A stretch of DNA of 64,000 bases from Flaveria trinervia (Eukaryota > Streptophyta > Magnoliopsida > Asterales > Asteraceae): positions 3,469,131 to 3,533,130 of the forward strand of contig CM046445.1 of assembly GCA_025506515.1 (NCBI GenBank). Reading direction: 5' to 3'. Below the pieces are notes generated by a model. That model saw only the letters and a program-made list of their open reading frames with translations, searched no databases and was not told the DNA's origin. The position numbers and the translations under genes were made by a program. Below, in pieces: positions 12,658 to 24,400 of this stretch (the first letter of the stretch is position 1; every line of letters begins with the position of its first letter).

Positions 12658-15521
12658 TGTAACATCCTGTATTTTTACGTAATTAAAAGTTAACGTCGTT
12701 TAATCCTGTAAGGACTATTATTGCCTAATTTGGAACTCGTGGGTTACTTATGCTCATTACTTTAACTTGTTTTTAATCCTTAAACTCGAAAGATTATAAT
12801 GATAATTGTTATATAATAAATAATAATAATGATAATAATAATACTAATAATAACAACATTAACAAAATTAATTATAATAATAATGTTAATAACTAACTAA
12901 AGGCATAACACTAATAATACTAATTTATTAAACTTGTAAAAGTTAAAAATATAAAGTAATAAAGTTAAGGGGTTATGTTTGCCACTTTTAAAACTCCAAA
13001 TGAAAGCTTTAGGCATAAATAATAACAACCTAAACCACAAGGACCGAAGGTTTAACTTTAAAAGTTACATCCCAACCCCCTGCCCATTTTCCTTTCACGT
13101 GAATCCGGCCACAAATTCCGGCCAATCTCCGGCACGCTCCGGCGAGCCCCACACACAACAAATTTCGTTGATTCATGACTTAAAAACATCACCGAACCAT
13201 TTTGGAACATGATTCGAACCATTGTACAACATTTAATCGAATTAAAACCTCCGTTATCAGTCGAATCGATTGAATAACCGTAGCCTTAAACACCATAGCC
13301 GTTTGGGCATTAACTCTCAATAATAGTCTAATTAATCGAACATGAACAATCATATACCTAATTCTAATCGATTGCAACACTCAAATTGTTCTGGAAAACA
13401 CAAAAACAACATCTTCGATCCTCTTCTTAATCTGAACTTGCAACACATTCGAACTCTATCCTCACGGAGGTATTACCTTCAATTGATAAAGGGCTTTTGT
13501 TCATTGAGATCAGTAGAAGGTATCTCTGAAGCGAATTGGTTTATCATCATCGTTTGCATCTCAACTGAAACAACATTGGTCGCGACTTGTTCATCCTTTT
13601 TTTCATTCGATTGGCTCTTAATCAAGTAAGATATACTCATGAATACACTCGATTTTACATCGGATTAAAAGCCCTAACCTTTTGTTGATCAACAGAATTA
13701 AATTTAGGTTCAATTTGAGACAAATTGATTCTAGGGTTCATAAGCGATTTGGGGAATTTTTGTAGTCTATGAATTAATAAAGTTATTTGAGAATCCTAAA
13801 CAGATTCGGGCCTCAACCCAACCGGTTACCACCCATCCTTGTATGCAGGAGGTCTCGGGTTCGAACCCGGCCTCCAGCATTTAATTTTTGATAATTTCTT
13901 TACATATTTTTAATTTCAGAAACTATACTAATATATTATTAAACCAAAATAAAAACCAATTTGTTAACTAAAACATTACGGGGATTATTAAATTAGTTTT
14001 AAAGGTTTTAAAAACTTTTGATTTTAAATTAATTATCTTATAAAGGATAACAAAAATTATAAAAGCATTATTAATTATTTTATGTAATTTAAATGTTATA
14101 AATCTATTATGGTTCAAATGTAGATTATTTTAAAACATTATAAATCTACACGTTTTAAATAAATAATTATTGAACTAGTTATTTTAATAATTATTTAAAT
14201 CATTAAATTATTCATTTATACATTTAAACATGTTATATATAAGTAGTCAATAATGTTATTCCTTAAATTTCTATTTAAGTTTTTTTAACTTATAAAACAA
14301 TATAACTTTATACTTTATTTTAAAGTCTTGATAATAAATCATATAAATCATATAAAAGCTTGACATTAAATGTTATACTTTACTTTATTTTAGAATTTTG
14401 ATATTATAAGACTTTTATAATAAATCATTCAAAAGTTTAAAACTCCATAAAATGATTTTAAATAATTTTAAGGTCATAAGTATGCAATTAATCACCTTTA
14501 TCAAGTGTTAAATAATTAATTATTAAATTAATTATTTTTTTTCACATATTAAACTTAATTTTTATTAAATCAATAAATTATATTATTGAATCATTTTTTT
14601 GAATATATTCTTGGTCTTAAATAAGTTATACCACCTTTATTAAACCAAAACATAAATGATTCATTGTTTCATTTAACTATTTAAAACTCAAATTCCAATT
14701 GAAACCCTAGTTCACGTTTATTCGTTAATCTTACCTTTAAACTTAACCTTGAAATATATATACGTTTAGGCAACTTGTAAGAGAAATCATTGGAGCCTCG
14801 ATTTAGTCTTATCATCATCTTATATACATCAGTGAGTATTTCTATACCCCTTTTTATATTTTTAAACTTTTGAGGTGAAACATGTTACATTATAAACTTT
14901 GCACTTGTAAATACGTTTGATTCTTGTAAACCTATGGCAATTTACTTGAATATTGCGATTAGTTGAACTTTGTGACTACCATGTAATTTCGAATATATGT
15001 ACAATCATTAACTATTGCTAGCCTAGCGAAGTCATAGATCTATGGGTAAGACAAGCCTGCTTGGTTGATCCAAGTACACTTAGCTGATCGTATATACTTT
15101 TAACGTTTGAGACTTGTAAAACTTTTGTCGAGGTTTGATTGTTGCATTGTTCATAACATCCCTAATCATTTTATTCACTAACTCATGACTTGAATTGCCA
15201 TCTTTTGTATACTTATGTATTGAAAACTATAGAATGCTCACCAACATTTTTATGTTGACATTTTATTTTTAACATGTTTCAGGAAATACTCAAGCTTGAT
15301 CGCCTTTTTCGAAGTTGTTCACATCTAGGAATGGACCTAGTTAACTTAATGAATGAGCTTGTTATATTCTTATATTGTGTTTTTTATTTGAGACTTATGC
15401 TTGTAATGAAACCTTCAAACTTTTGAATAATATTTTTGTATTTAATAATAGTGTTATGTGGCTGTGAACGATCTTAACTCCCACTCCTCGACGTTTCCGC
15501 CGTCAAGGTTGAGGTGTGACA
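12658..15521 (+). repeat. 5' LTR of L1 (2864 bp)
   Basis: Begins TGTAACATCCTG and ends GAGGTGTGACA. It contains a tRNA-like segment (13808-13880), then about 800 bp of very AT-rich sequence. Short open frames such as 12979-13212 and 13342-13629 recur unchanged in the 3' LTR because the DNA is duplicated, not because they are under coding constraint. Confidence 0.92.
13808..13880 (+). other. tRNA-derived segment inside the L1 LTR
   Basis: Shows an A-box-like stretch (CTCAACCCAACCGG), then a B box with a T arm folding as CGGGTTCGAACCCG (13856-13869) and the 3' part of a tRNA body. The 5' and 3' ends do not pair as an acceptor stem, so it is tRNA-like rather than a working tRNA gene. The 5' half recurs at 20273-20316 in the truncated 3' LTR, and a divergent copy lies in S3. 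Confidence 0.6.
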
Positions 15522-15524
15522 TAT

Positions 15525-15536
15525 TTGTATCAGAGC
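15525..15536 (+). other. Primer binding site of L1
   Basis: TTGTATCAGAGC, one mismatch from TGGTATCAGAGC, three bases after the 5' LTR. Confidence 0.8.
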
Positions 15537-18500
15537 CCATAACTATAGGGATTTAGGTTATTATAAATGGTGACCTAGACTTTAGTATGCATGAACCTTA
15601 TAGAATTATATTTCTATCTTGTAAAATGTATGGTTTGCATGCTACATAATGCTATGCCTTCTTATGTGCAACTTGATGATTTAGCATAGGTTTGACTTGT
15701 AATTAAACTTTGTTACTTGTCTCCCTAAACTTAACCTTGACCCTTTGACTCTCCCCGATAAATGAAACTTCTTAATCTTATTCTCGACGTCACGTGAAAT
15801 CTTATGCTTATGTTATGACTTGGATCTTTAGACGTTATGTCTAATCTATATAAATCTCATCAAGGTTTTGATTCCATGAACCTAAGAAATCTTGTGTGAC
15901 ACATAGACACCTGTATCCGGGATTTCCTGGCAAAAGGCCTTCCGGCTAAGGCAAGCATATCGTATAAATCCTACGGGACTAGTTATGCTTACCTGAGGAT
16001 TTCTAGGATGAGTGATAAACTATAGTCAACATACACAAGTTTCTAAGGCAAATGGGTCAATTTACCTTGACGTGTCAACGTTCCCAAATGGTAATGCATT
16101 ACCAAATGGAACCATCAGCTTTATATTTAAAATATAAAAAATCCTTGATTCCTTGGACTGGTTTATCATCAAAACTCTAATATCTTCTGATTCCTATCTT
16201 ACAGAATGTTCCTGTTAATATTGAACTCGTTATACTCCTCAATTCCTACGTTTAAACAACGTTATACGTTGTGCACCTTATGTAACTATCTTCATACTTT
16301 GACCAACGTGTACATGGATCTTAATGTATCCAAAGATATTGGTCGTCTAAACCGAATTTTTATTTTTAAACTTAAAATTGTTACTTAGGTTTTTCAAATA
16401 TCCTTAAAATGTGTCCCATAACTGAAATCATGCAATGACGAAAGATGGAATACCTGCATCCCGGGATACCTTGTCTAGGCAAGGTATGCACATAAATTTG
16501 ATTCGACCGTTGGATCTGTTTATCTGAACTGGAACTCATAGATGGGTGTTCGCTTATAGGTACGTGTGTCTACCTTAAAGTTGTGGTTGACGTAACACTT
16601 TGAGAAGTCAACGCATTTCCCTTTTATTTTGAACTGAACGTTTACATCTCATTAGTGTGTTGAATCACTTCCGCCATTGATCTTGTTTCTTGACTTAAAC
16701 CATTCAAGATTTGAGAACCTAACACAATTAAATCTCTTATCTTGAACTTTAACCTTAATCCTAGCAAGCATGATTTTCTTTTCCTGTTAATGTTACATTC
16801 ATGTAATTTGAAGTTTCTGAATTTCTAGCCGATATTCTCTTCGTTTGCTAAAGTCAAGCTTTATAAAAACTTCAAACCGTTTCGCATCGTAGGTAATGCA
16901 GAGTCCGCAAGTCAACTTATGACTAAAGACACTTGTATCCTCTAAATGATTCTATCTCATCAAAATAGGGGTGACTCCCTTACTTTGGTGATGCCTTTCC
17001 ATTCGCTAATATTGTTCTTATGAAATCTTATCGTCAAGACAGAATTAAACCTCATACCTTGATGACGATTTCCTCCTTTTTGAGTTTGTATTTTACAAAT
17101 GAAATTACTTCCTTAAAATAGGAGTAAAATTTCATAACATGATGATGGTTTTCAATTTTGTATTATGTGTTTTATGAAATCCCATCCTCTGAATCGGGGT
17201 GATTTCCTTGTTTTGAGTATAGATTTCAATCACCTTCCTTTGGAGCTCGTATTTCACGAATGAAATGACCCCCCAAAATAGGATTGAACCCCGTACTTTG
17301 GTGACAAAGGTCAGTTCTTGATTGTTTTCTTGTTATTATGAAATTCAATCATCAAGATAGGCGTGAAATTCATACCTTGATGATAATATTGCCTGTTTAA
17401 AATTCTATGAACGGTATTTTTTTTCCTCAATGAAATGACCCCATCAAAGTAGGAGTAAATTCCGTTCTTTGATGAAACCTTTCATTTTGTTATATTGTAT
17501 TTCTATAAAACTTCATTGTTGAGATATGAGTGATTATCCTTACCTTAATGGTACGTTGCCTCATATTATTCTTGTGGATCCTCAACAATGAGTTAGGATC
17601 AAGCTTTCGTTTGGTAGTTAAGAGTTATACTTTGGAAAATACACCACCAAGCTAGGAGTGATAACCACATCTTGGTGAGTATCCCCATTCCTTGATCTCA
17701 AACCTACTAGAGTTTTAAGACTTCAATTGACAAGAAACATGTAATAACTTGAAGGGTGAACACCGTTATCTGATTTATCGACGATAGTGTTCCAGCCAGT
17801 CAAGCTAAAGCATGAATCTTGAACTCAAAAGGGGTCGTTGTTACTTTAGGGTAACCTTAGTTCCAAGCCTAGAACATTTAAATTTTAAATCGATTTCTTC
17901 TCTCACGTTTTTTATGTTACAATTTGACGTTTGATCTAGTTTTATGGAACCTTCTTATCGATCTTCATTCTGAGTTATCATCAAATCCTGATTGCACGAT
18001 GATAACACTCCTAAAACAATCTTTCATACAAGATAAATTTATTATAAATTTATGCCATGCCTTTCTGGTTATAGCAATGTACGGTTGTGTTCATGAGTTT
18101 GATGAACAGTGTGTGCAAGCCGTACTTGAAAAGCTATTTGTGATTGCCTTTATTGTCGACATTCTGAATTGTCTAAATTCCAATCCGATCATGAACGACA
18201 TTTTTTTAACTCTTTACCCATAATAAAATTACAATTCCTATTATTTTGGATAACCTTGAACTCCTAATTTTGAAAATCTATAAATCTCTATCTTGATTAC
18301 GACTCACAAGACTTGCTATTACCTTCGTTCTGGGGTGGACAAAATGGATCATGAATTTCCGCGATTGGTATTCATGGTTTGGCATAAAGGGAATGTTGAC
18401 GTAACTGGTATATGTTCAAATTGCCTTGTGTTTCTTGATGTCTTTTGGTGCATTATTGACCAATTGACTAGTTTCACGCATATCATATTGACTCATGTGA

Positions 18501-19107
18501 GATAACGAGTCGAGAAATTGACTCGTAATTACCTCAAATAGTCGGTTATTGTGGTGTGTCGTTAAACATCGGTCATTAATTCTGATGTTTGATTCACTTT
18601 CTGATATTAACAATGCCTTTAATCATCTTTTGGAACCCAGCTCAAAATCTCGGCATATCGTATCATTCTTAACCTGACGGTTTAACCGAAGCATTAAGCT
18701 TGTGTCATTGTATAGTGACACTTTGGATTCTTAAATTCTAACGGTCAAACATTCATACAATTATGGAATATTATTATTTCTTTTTGGCTTCAAAACGTCA
18801 CCTTATTACATAATTTCATTTCAGATGATGGGAGAAGTGTGACTTATAAGTCTAATATACCTCAGGAACTCATCATCGTTTTCCAACATTTCATATGTCA
18901 AATCTCAAAGAGTTGGTTGCCATGATAACATTCGCATTCCACTGGAAGAGTTCAAATTTGGATGCATCGGGTAAAATTCCATAATTCGCAAAATGAAGCG
19001 TCTCATCCGTAATCAACGTCAACCACAGTCCATTAGTACACTTATCTTTCATCATAAGTTTCCTGTTCGTTTAAGTATCATTCTTAATTTCGGGACGAAA
19101 TTCTTTT
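15537..19107 (+). other. Non-coding internal domain of L1
   Basis: About 3.6 kb without gag or pol similarity; the longest open frames (for example 17924-18223) show no domain or motif I recognise. Structured spots include a perfect 14-bp palindrome GGTAATGCATTACC (16090-16103), an 8-bp stem ATACCTTG/CAAGGTAT with a 6-base loop (16466-16487) and the hairpin array listed separately. The end carries the cgggacgaaattc motif typical of gypsy 3' internal ends just before the polypurine tract. Confidence 0.75.
16958..17677 (+). repeat. Tandem array of diverged ~80-bp units with hairpins
   Basis: About nine units at roughly 70-130-bp spacing. Each has an arm like ATCAAG, a loop like TAGGAGTGAAATTCATAC and a returning arm like CTTGAT. 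Clear stems: 17348-17356 with 17376-17384 (ATCATCAAG/CTTGATGAT), 17442-17449 with 17467-17474 (CATCAAAG/CTTTGATG), 17645-17651 with 17671-17677 (CACCAAG/CTTGGTG), and CGTCAAG/CTTGATG with one G-U pair near 17032-17065. A further 10-bp inverted repeat CATTGTTGAG/CTCAACAATG lies at 17514-17523 and 17581-17590. Units near 17110, 17188 and 17270 are degenerate. Confidence 0.65.
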
Positions 19108-19120
19108 AAGTTGGGGAGAC
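19108..19120 (+). other. Polypurine tract of L1
   Basis: AAGTTGGGGAGAC directly before the 3' LTR start at 19121, in the position expected for plus-strand priming. Confidence 0.8.
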
Positions 19121-20316
19121 TGTAACATCCTGTATTTTTACGTAATTAAAAGTTAACGTCGTTTAATCCTGTAAGGACTATTATTGCCTAATTTGGAACT
19201 CGTGGGTTACTTATGCTCATTACTTTAACTTGTTTTTAATCCTTAAACTCGAAAGATTATAATAATAATTGTTATATAATAAATAATAATAATGATAATA
19301 ATAATACTAATAATAACAACATTAACAAAATTAATTATAATAATAATGTTAATAACTAATTAAAGGCATAACACTAATAATACTAATTTATTAAACTTGT
19401 AAAAGTTAAAAACATAAAGTAATAAAGTTAAGGGGTTATGTTTGCCACTTTTAAAACTCCAAATGAAAGCTTTGGGCATAAATAATAACAAACTAAACCA
19501 CAAGGACCGAAGGTGTAACTTTAAAAGTTACATCCCAACCCCCTGCCCATTTTCCTTTCACGCGAATCCGGCCACAAATTCCGGCCAATCTCCGGCACGC
19601 TTCGGCGAGCCCCACACACAACAAATTTCGTTGATTCATGACTTAAAAACATCACCGAACCATTTTGGAACATGATTCGAACCGTTGTACAACATTTAAT
19701 CGAATTAAAACCTCCGTTATCAGTCGAATCGATTGAATAACCGTAGCCTTAAACACCATAGCTGTTTGGGCATTAACTCTCAATAATAGTCTAATTAATC
19801 GAACATGAACAATCATATACCTAATTCTAATCGATTGCAACACTCAAATTGTTCTGGAAAACACAAAAACAACATCTTCGATCCTCTTCTTAATCTGAAC
19901 TTGCAACACATTCGAACCCTATCCTCACGGAGGTATTACCTTCAATTGATAAAGGGCTTTTGTTCATTGAGATCAGTAGAAGGTATCTCTGAAGCGAATT
20001 GGTTTATCATCATCGTTTGCATCTCAACTGAATCAACATTGGTCGCAACTTGTTCATCCTTTGTTTCATTCAATTGGCTCTTAATCAAGTAAGATATACT
20101 CATGAATACACTCGATTTTACATCGGGATTAAAAGCCCTAATCTTTTGTTGATCAACAGAATTAAATTTAGGTTCAATTTGAGACAAATTGATTCTAGGG
20201 TTCATAAGCGATTTGGGGAATTTTTGTAGTCTATGAATTAATAAAGTTATTTGAGAATCCTAAACAGATTCGGGCCTCAGCCCAACCGGTTACCACCCAT
20301 CCTTGTATGCAGGAGG
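19121..20316 (+). repeat. Truncated 3' LTR of L1
   Basis: Collinear with 12658-13853 of the 5' LTR and nearly identical. It ends inside the tRNA-like segment at ..GCAGGAGG, where G2 protease sequence resumes (ACTGTGCC). The 5' LTR continues GGAGGTCTCGG and the G2-type sequence reads ATAGAGGACTG, so the join lies in a shared GAGG. Confidence 0.9.
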
Positions 20317-20338
20317 ACTGTGCCATAGAACTAGAAGG
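20317..20338 (+). other. 22-bp island of G2 between L1 and C1, with C1 target duplication
   Basis: Matches the sequence of G1 coding the protease region C-A-I-E-L-E-G. The last five bases, GAAGG (20334-20338), recur directly after C1 at 29210-29214. About 60-85 bp of G2 between 12657 and here is missing, lost together with the rest of the L1 3' LTR. Confidence 0.85.
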
Positions 20339-21189
20339 TGTTAGGATCAGTGATCTACGTTTGATTGATTAGAGAGTATTGCAGCGGAATTCTAACAATG
20401 AATTAGCTAATTCACAAGAACGAAAAGATATTCACTGAAGAACAAAAACGATTATAGATAGAGAGAATTCTGCAAATATATTTCTTTCAATATTCGCTTT
20501 CGTGGTAACGGAATGTCACACTTACAATTAGGTCGAAACCTTTTATATAAGAGATGTGACGTCTGCTGATGTCACTTGATAGTGACATCTAATAGAATTA
20601 TTCCAACTGAAACACAACTACTGAAGATGTCAAAACAGCTGACATCTTCTTACAAAAATACTAAGTGTTATCAGTTACTATAACTACTGAAAAACATAAA
20701 ACTACTGATATCACAACTACTGAAGAAGTACTCTTCAGCTGTTGTGACAAACTACTGAAACTTCAGTACTTGGTCTTCAGACTTGAACTTCAGACGTTTC
20801 ATCAGTTGATGACTTCAGTAGATATCATCAGCTGATGTCTTCAGTCTTTGTCTTCAGACTTTGTACACCAGTTGTTGATCTTCAGCACTTGTAGACTCTT
20901 CAGTTGTTGTACTTCAGTACTTTGGTCTTCAGCTTCAGCACTTGTGTTCTTCAGCTGTTCAGCTTCAGCACTTGTGTTCTTCAGCTGTTCAGCTTCAGCA
21001 CTTGTGTTCTTCAGCTGTTGAGCTTCAACACTTTAGTCTTCAGCTGTTGAAGTCTTCAGTACTTGATCTTCAGCTGTTGAAGTCTTCAGCACTTGTCGAA
21101 ATGCTGATGAAGCCTTCGGCAGTTGTTGTGATATCATGTGGGACTTAGAGGTTTTCTGATCTTTGCTCATTGGTTCTTTTGGTCCAACA
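20339..21189 (-). repeat. 3' LTR of C1 (851 bp)
   Basis: On the minus strand it starts TGTTGGACC at 21189, right after the polypurine tract, and ends GATCCTAACA at 20339. It has a TATA box (TTATATAAAA on the minus strand, 20541-20550). A 30-bp unit (cttcagctgttcagcttcag…) is tandemly repeated about three times at 20927-21020, and many CTTCAGCTGTTG and CAGTAGTT-type words occur. Confidence 0.92.
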
Positions 21190-21204
21190 AACTCCCCCTG
21201 AACC
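21190..21204 (-). other. Polypurine tract of C1
   Basis: The minus strand reads GGTTCAGGGGGAGTT immediately before the LTR start TGTTGGACC. This fixes the element's orientation as minus. Confidence 0.88.
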
Positions 21205-21406
21205 AATGCAGCCAAAACCTCTAATTGATTTATTTTCCCACTTATTGTTGGCAAAATGATTGGTCTTTTTCCTTCTTGATCAGTAGAGAAGATGACCCAT
21301 ATAAGCACTGGCCTGGGAAGAAATCTCAGAGATCTGTTTGGCAAGGTTTGAATGGGAACTTTGTTTTGGGGAACTGGACACAAAGTTGTTATCCCATTCA
21401 TGAGAT

Positions 21407-24400
21407 CTACTTCCCCATTATGAGTCTGTATGACTCTCGAACATAGGCCTCAAGGAGAACAACTTGTTCCTCCTTGGAGAGTTCTTCTACTCCTCCTTCA
21501 AAGAAGAACTCTGGACCATAGTACTCAAATAAGTACTTTACAGTCCTGCCATTTTTCAACTCCACAGTAGTTACCTCCCTATAGACAAATTCATCAGGAT
21601 GAGTGCCCTCTAGGAGTAACTGGAGCTCATTCTTCTTAATGTCTGCAAGCTTCTTATATAATAACCCCTTTTTGATCATCTTGTTTTCCAGTAAGGCTTG
21701 AGGGGTCATTTTTGATTGATGAGCCTTCTTGAATTCATCAATTATTTCCCATGGTGAGACTACAATGGCCATCATGATTGTAGAGTCTATTGTTTTTCTA
21801 ACCTGGCCATTGTATCTATGAGGAATAGATCTTTTGTGGATTCTAGAACTCACCTTGGGGTCTGGCCATACTCTCACTCTCTCCTTCTGATACTGAAATG
21901 TGTGTCTGAGAGTGTACAGCCTCTGAGCATGCCCTTTCATGGTTTGTATAGATGATGACTGAGGAAATTTCTTGTCAACCATCTTCAGTAGTTGCTCATC
22001 GTGCTGGTTCTGCTGTTCTTCATCTTCTATTTTGACTCTAACCGTTTCCCTTTGAGAGTCAGGTGTGATCATGGGTTGACTCCTGGGTTCTGGTAGCCTT
22101 AGAACAACAGAGAGTGGCAGACTATCATCTTCATCCTCTTCTTCTTCACCTTCTTCTATCCTCAGCACCCTTCTTCTCCTTCTAGGTGCATCACTGGATG
22201 ATGGTTGGGTTGGTAAAGGAATTGGTTTTGAAGGTTGAGGATGTTTGGATTTGGGTTTTGAGATTGGTTTGGAGATTTGAGGGGTAGGCTGTATTTGAGT
22301 GGGTGATTGGGAAGGTTGTTCAAGCATTTTGGTTGTGAGTTTGGCTTTTGTGAGTCTTGCCATTTCAAACCTTTTTCCAGCCCCAGCCTCATCAAGTGCT
22401 TCAATGATTATCCCCTTATGAAATTGCTCAGACAAACAGATTCTGGTGGCTATAGCCAGAATACTGTCTCTGGTCCATGAACGAATCTCCATCAATGATC
22501 TTCCTAAGTATTTGGCTATAAATCGAATCATGATCTCCAATCTCTCTTTCTCCAGCACATCATACCCAACCCATCTGGTTTGAATTTCCTCTACTTCCAA
22601 CCTCCTGATCTCACTGTCTAGTGTGGCTGTGTCAAAGCCTTGCTTGAAGAGTTGCTCAATGATTTGGTCCATGGAACTGCTGTGTGTTTCATCTGCATCT
22701 TTTACCAGCTCTTCCAAGGATTTTTCTTCAGCATTTGTTTGATCACCAGCACTTTTCTTTCTTTTGTAAGTGATCAGTTGTTGTTCCTTTTCCCTTTCCA
22801 ACTCCTGGGTTTTCTCTTGTGCCTTCTCATCCTCAGTTCTTTTTCTCTTCTTTTCTTTCACTGCAGTACTCTCCCCCTTTTTGGATGCATTGGTGGTAGG
22901 GGTTTGTACCGCAGAAAGTTTCTTTTGCACAGCATCATCAATGAGTGGTTGTAGATTTGAGGAGATCCTCTCATCAATGGCTTTATAAACAATGTCATTG
23001 ATAATGGGAGTGATGAGAGGTAGGGATTGTTGGAATACAGCAACCATCTGCTCTGGGGGGTTCTGTCCCGGAGAGATAGTGCCAAAAGCAGAAGCTGGAG
23101 GCTCAGTGAAGTGAGAGGGTAAAGTGTTTGGGGAACCTTCAAATGAAGGTGCCATCTGTGGGTTGATGGGGGCAGATGGACTTACATCCTGAGACTTCTT
23201 GGCAAGCAGTTCTTGTAGTCTGCTTACCTCAGCCTCCAGGATGGTGTTGTGGGCTAGAACGTCATAGAAAAAGCCCAGGTCATCATCAGCAGATGCTGAA
23301 TCACCTGACCTCCTGCTTGTAGCAGGATGTACATGCACTGGGTGTAGACCAGTTTTAGCATGTGCCCCTTTTTCTTGGAACTGGGGACTTCCAGCCTCAG
23401 GACTATGTCCTTCATCAGCTGTTGCCTCTAGTGAGGTCTTAGCAATGTTACCAGCCTCATTCTGATCATGTGCTGATGCAGAAGAGGTGGCAGCCTCACT
23501 AGATGTTCTAATCTCCTATCCACACTAGGAGATAGAACTTGTAAACCCCGGTGCTGTGGGTTGTCAGAAGCATGACGATCCTCTTCCTCATATCTATGGT
23601 TCTCCCCTTTTTTGGTGGTTGTTGGGGAGGAGGAGAGGCATGCAACTGAGTCAGCACGTTTGCAATAATTATGGTTGGACTTGGGGGGCGGTTGCATGGG
23701 GAGATGGGGTAGAAGCAGTGTGCACCTGGGGAGGATGGTGCTCTTCAATGGCAATCTCCTCAAGTGAGGAAGATCCCAGATGTGTGGGTACCCCTTGTGT
23801 GGTGGCTGCAGGCTCCTTTTGAGAGGAATCCTGAGCGGCTATGGCTGGTAGAGTCTCTGATACTGCTGGGGGGGTTTAAGCCAGCAAGTATATCCTGCGT
23901 TGGTGGTGCAGGAGCATCTTCAGGGGACTCATCTCCCTGAATAGCTATTTTGGGGTGTTTTGGTTTTGTTTTAGTGGGGACTTTGGTTCTGATGGAGGAA
24001 GCTGTGGGTTCCCTATGCTTGGGCTTTAGCATTCGGGCAGCTTCTTTGAGTGTAAGGTCTGAGTTGTGCCTGGAGTATACCTCAGACAAAACAGCTGGTG
24101 CAGGGACTCCAAGGCCAACAAGGCCATCAGATTTTAATTCATCTAAAATAATGGCCATCAGAAACCTGGGATATAATGGCCATCGGTTTGCCACAGGTTT
24201 CTGAGCCAAGTTCTTTATTTCTAGAAACACGATTTTAGAAAAATTTAGCGGTTGGTGTTCTAGAATAGAATACAATACCTGTTGCCATTAGGATGACATT
24301 TGATCCCAAGAAGATGTCTTGGAGGCTAAGCAGACATTTACCATGTGAAAAATAACTTTCTCAGCGTCATGGAAATGTTTCTTTAGAACGGTTGTAGCCC

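Larger units (their letters stand above)
12658..20316 (+). mobile_element. L1: non-autonomous LARD-type LTR retrotransposon, 3' truncated
   Basis: Long LTR (12658-15521), tRNA-Met-like primer site (15525-15536), a 3.6-kb internal region with no coding capacity, polypurine tract (19108-19120) and a partial 3' LTR (19121-20316). The large LTRs around a conserved but non-coding interior fit the LARD class, which must borrow proteins from another element. The 3' LTR stops after 1196 of about 2864 bp at a GAGG shared with G2, so the right target duplication is lost. By eye the two LTRs show about 17 differences over the shared 1.2 kb. Confidence 0.88.

Noticed and set aside
12979..13629. Frames repeated at 19442-20092 as a conserved gene pair
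   Set aside because: They are identical because both lie in the two LTRs of L1.
13808..13880. Functional tRNA gene
   Set aside because: Acceptor stem does not close and no clean anticodon arm can be drawn; kept only as a tRNA-derived segment.
17924..18223. 99-codon frame in the L1 interior as a gene
   Set aside because: No recognisable motif, lies in an otherwise stop-rich non-coding LARD interior.
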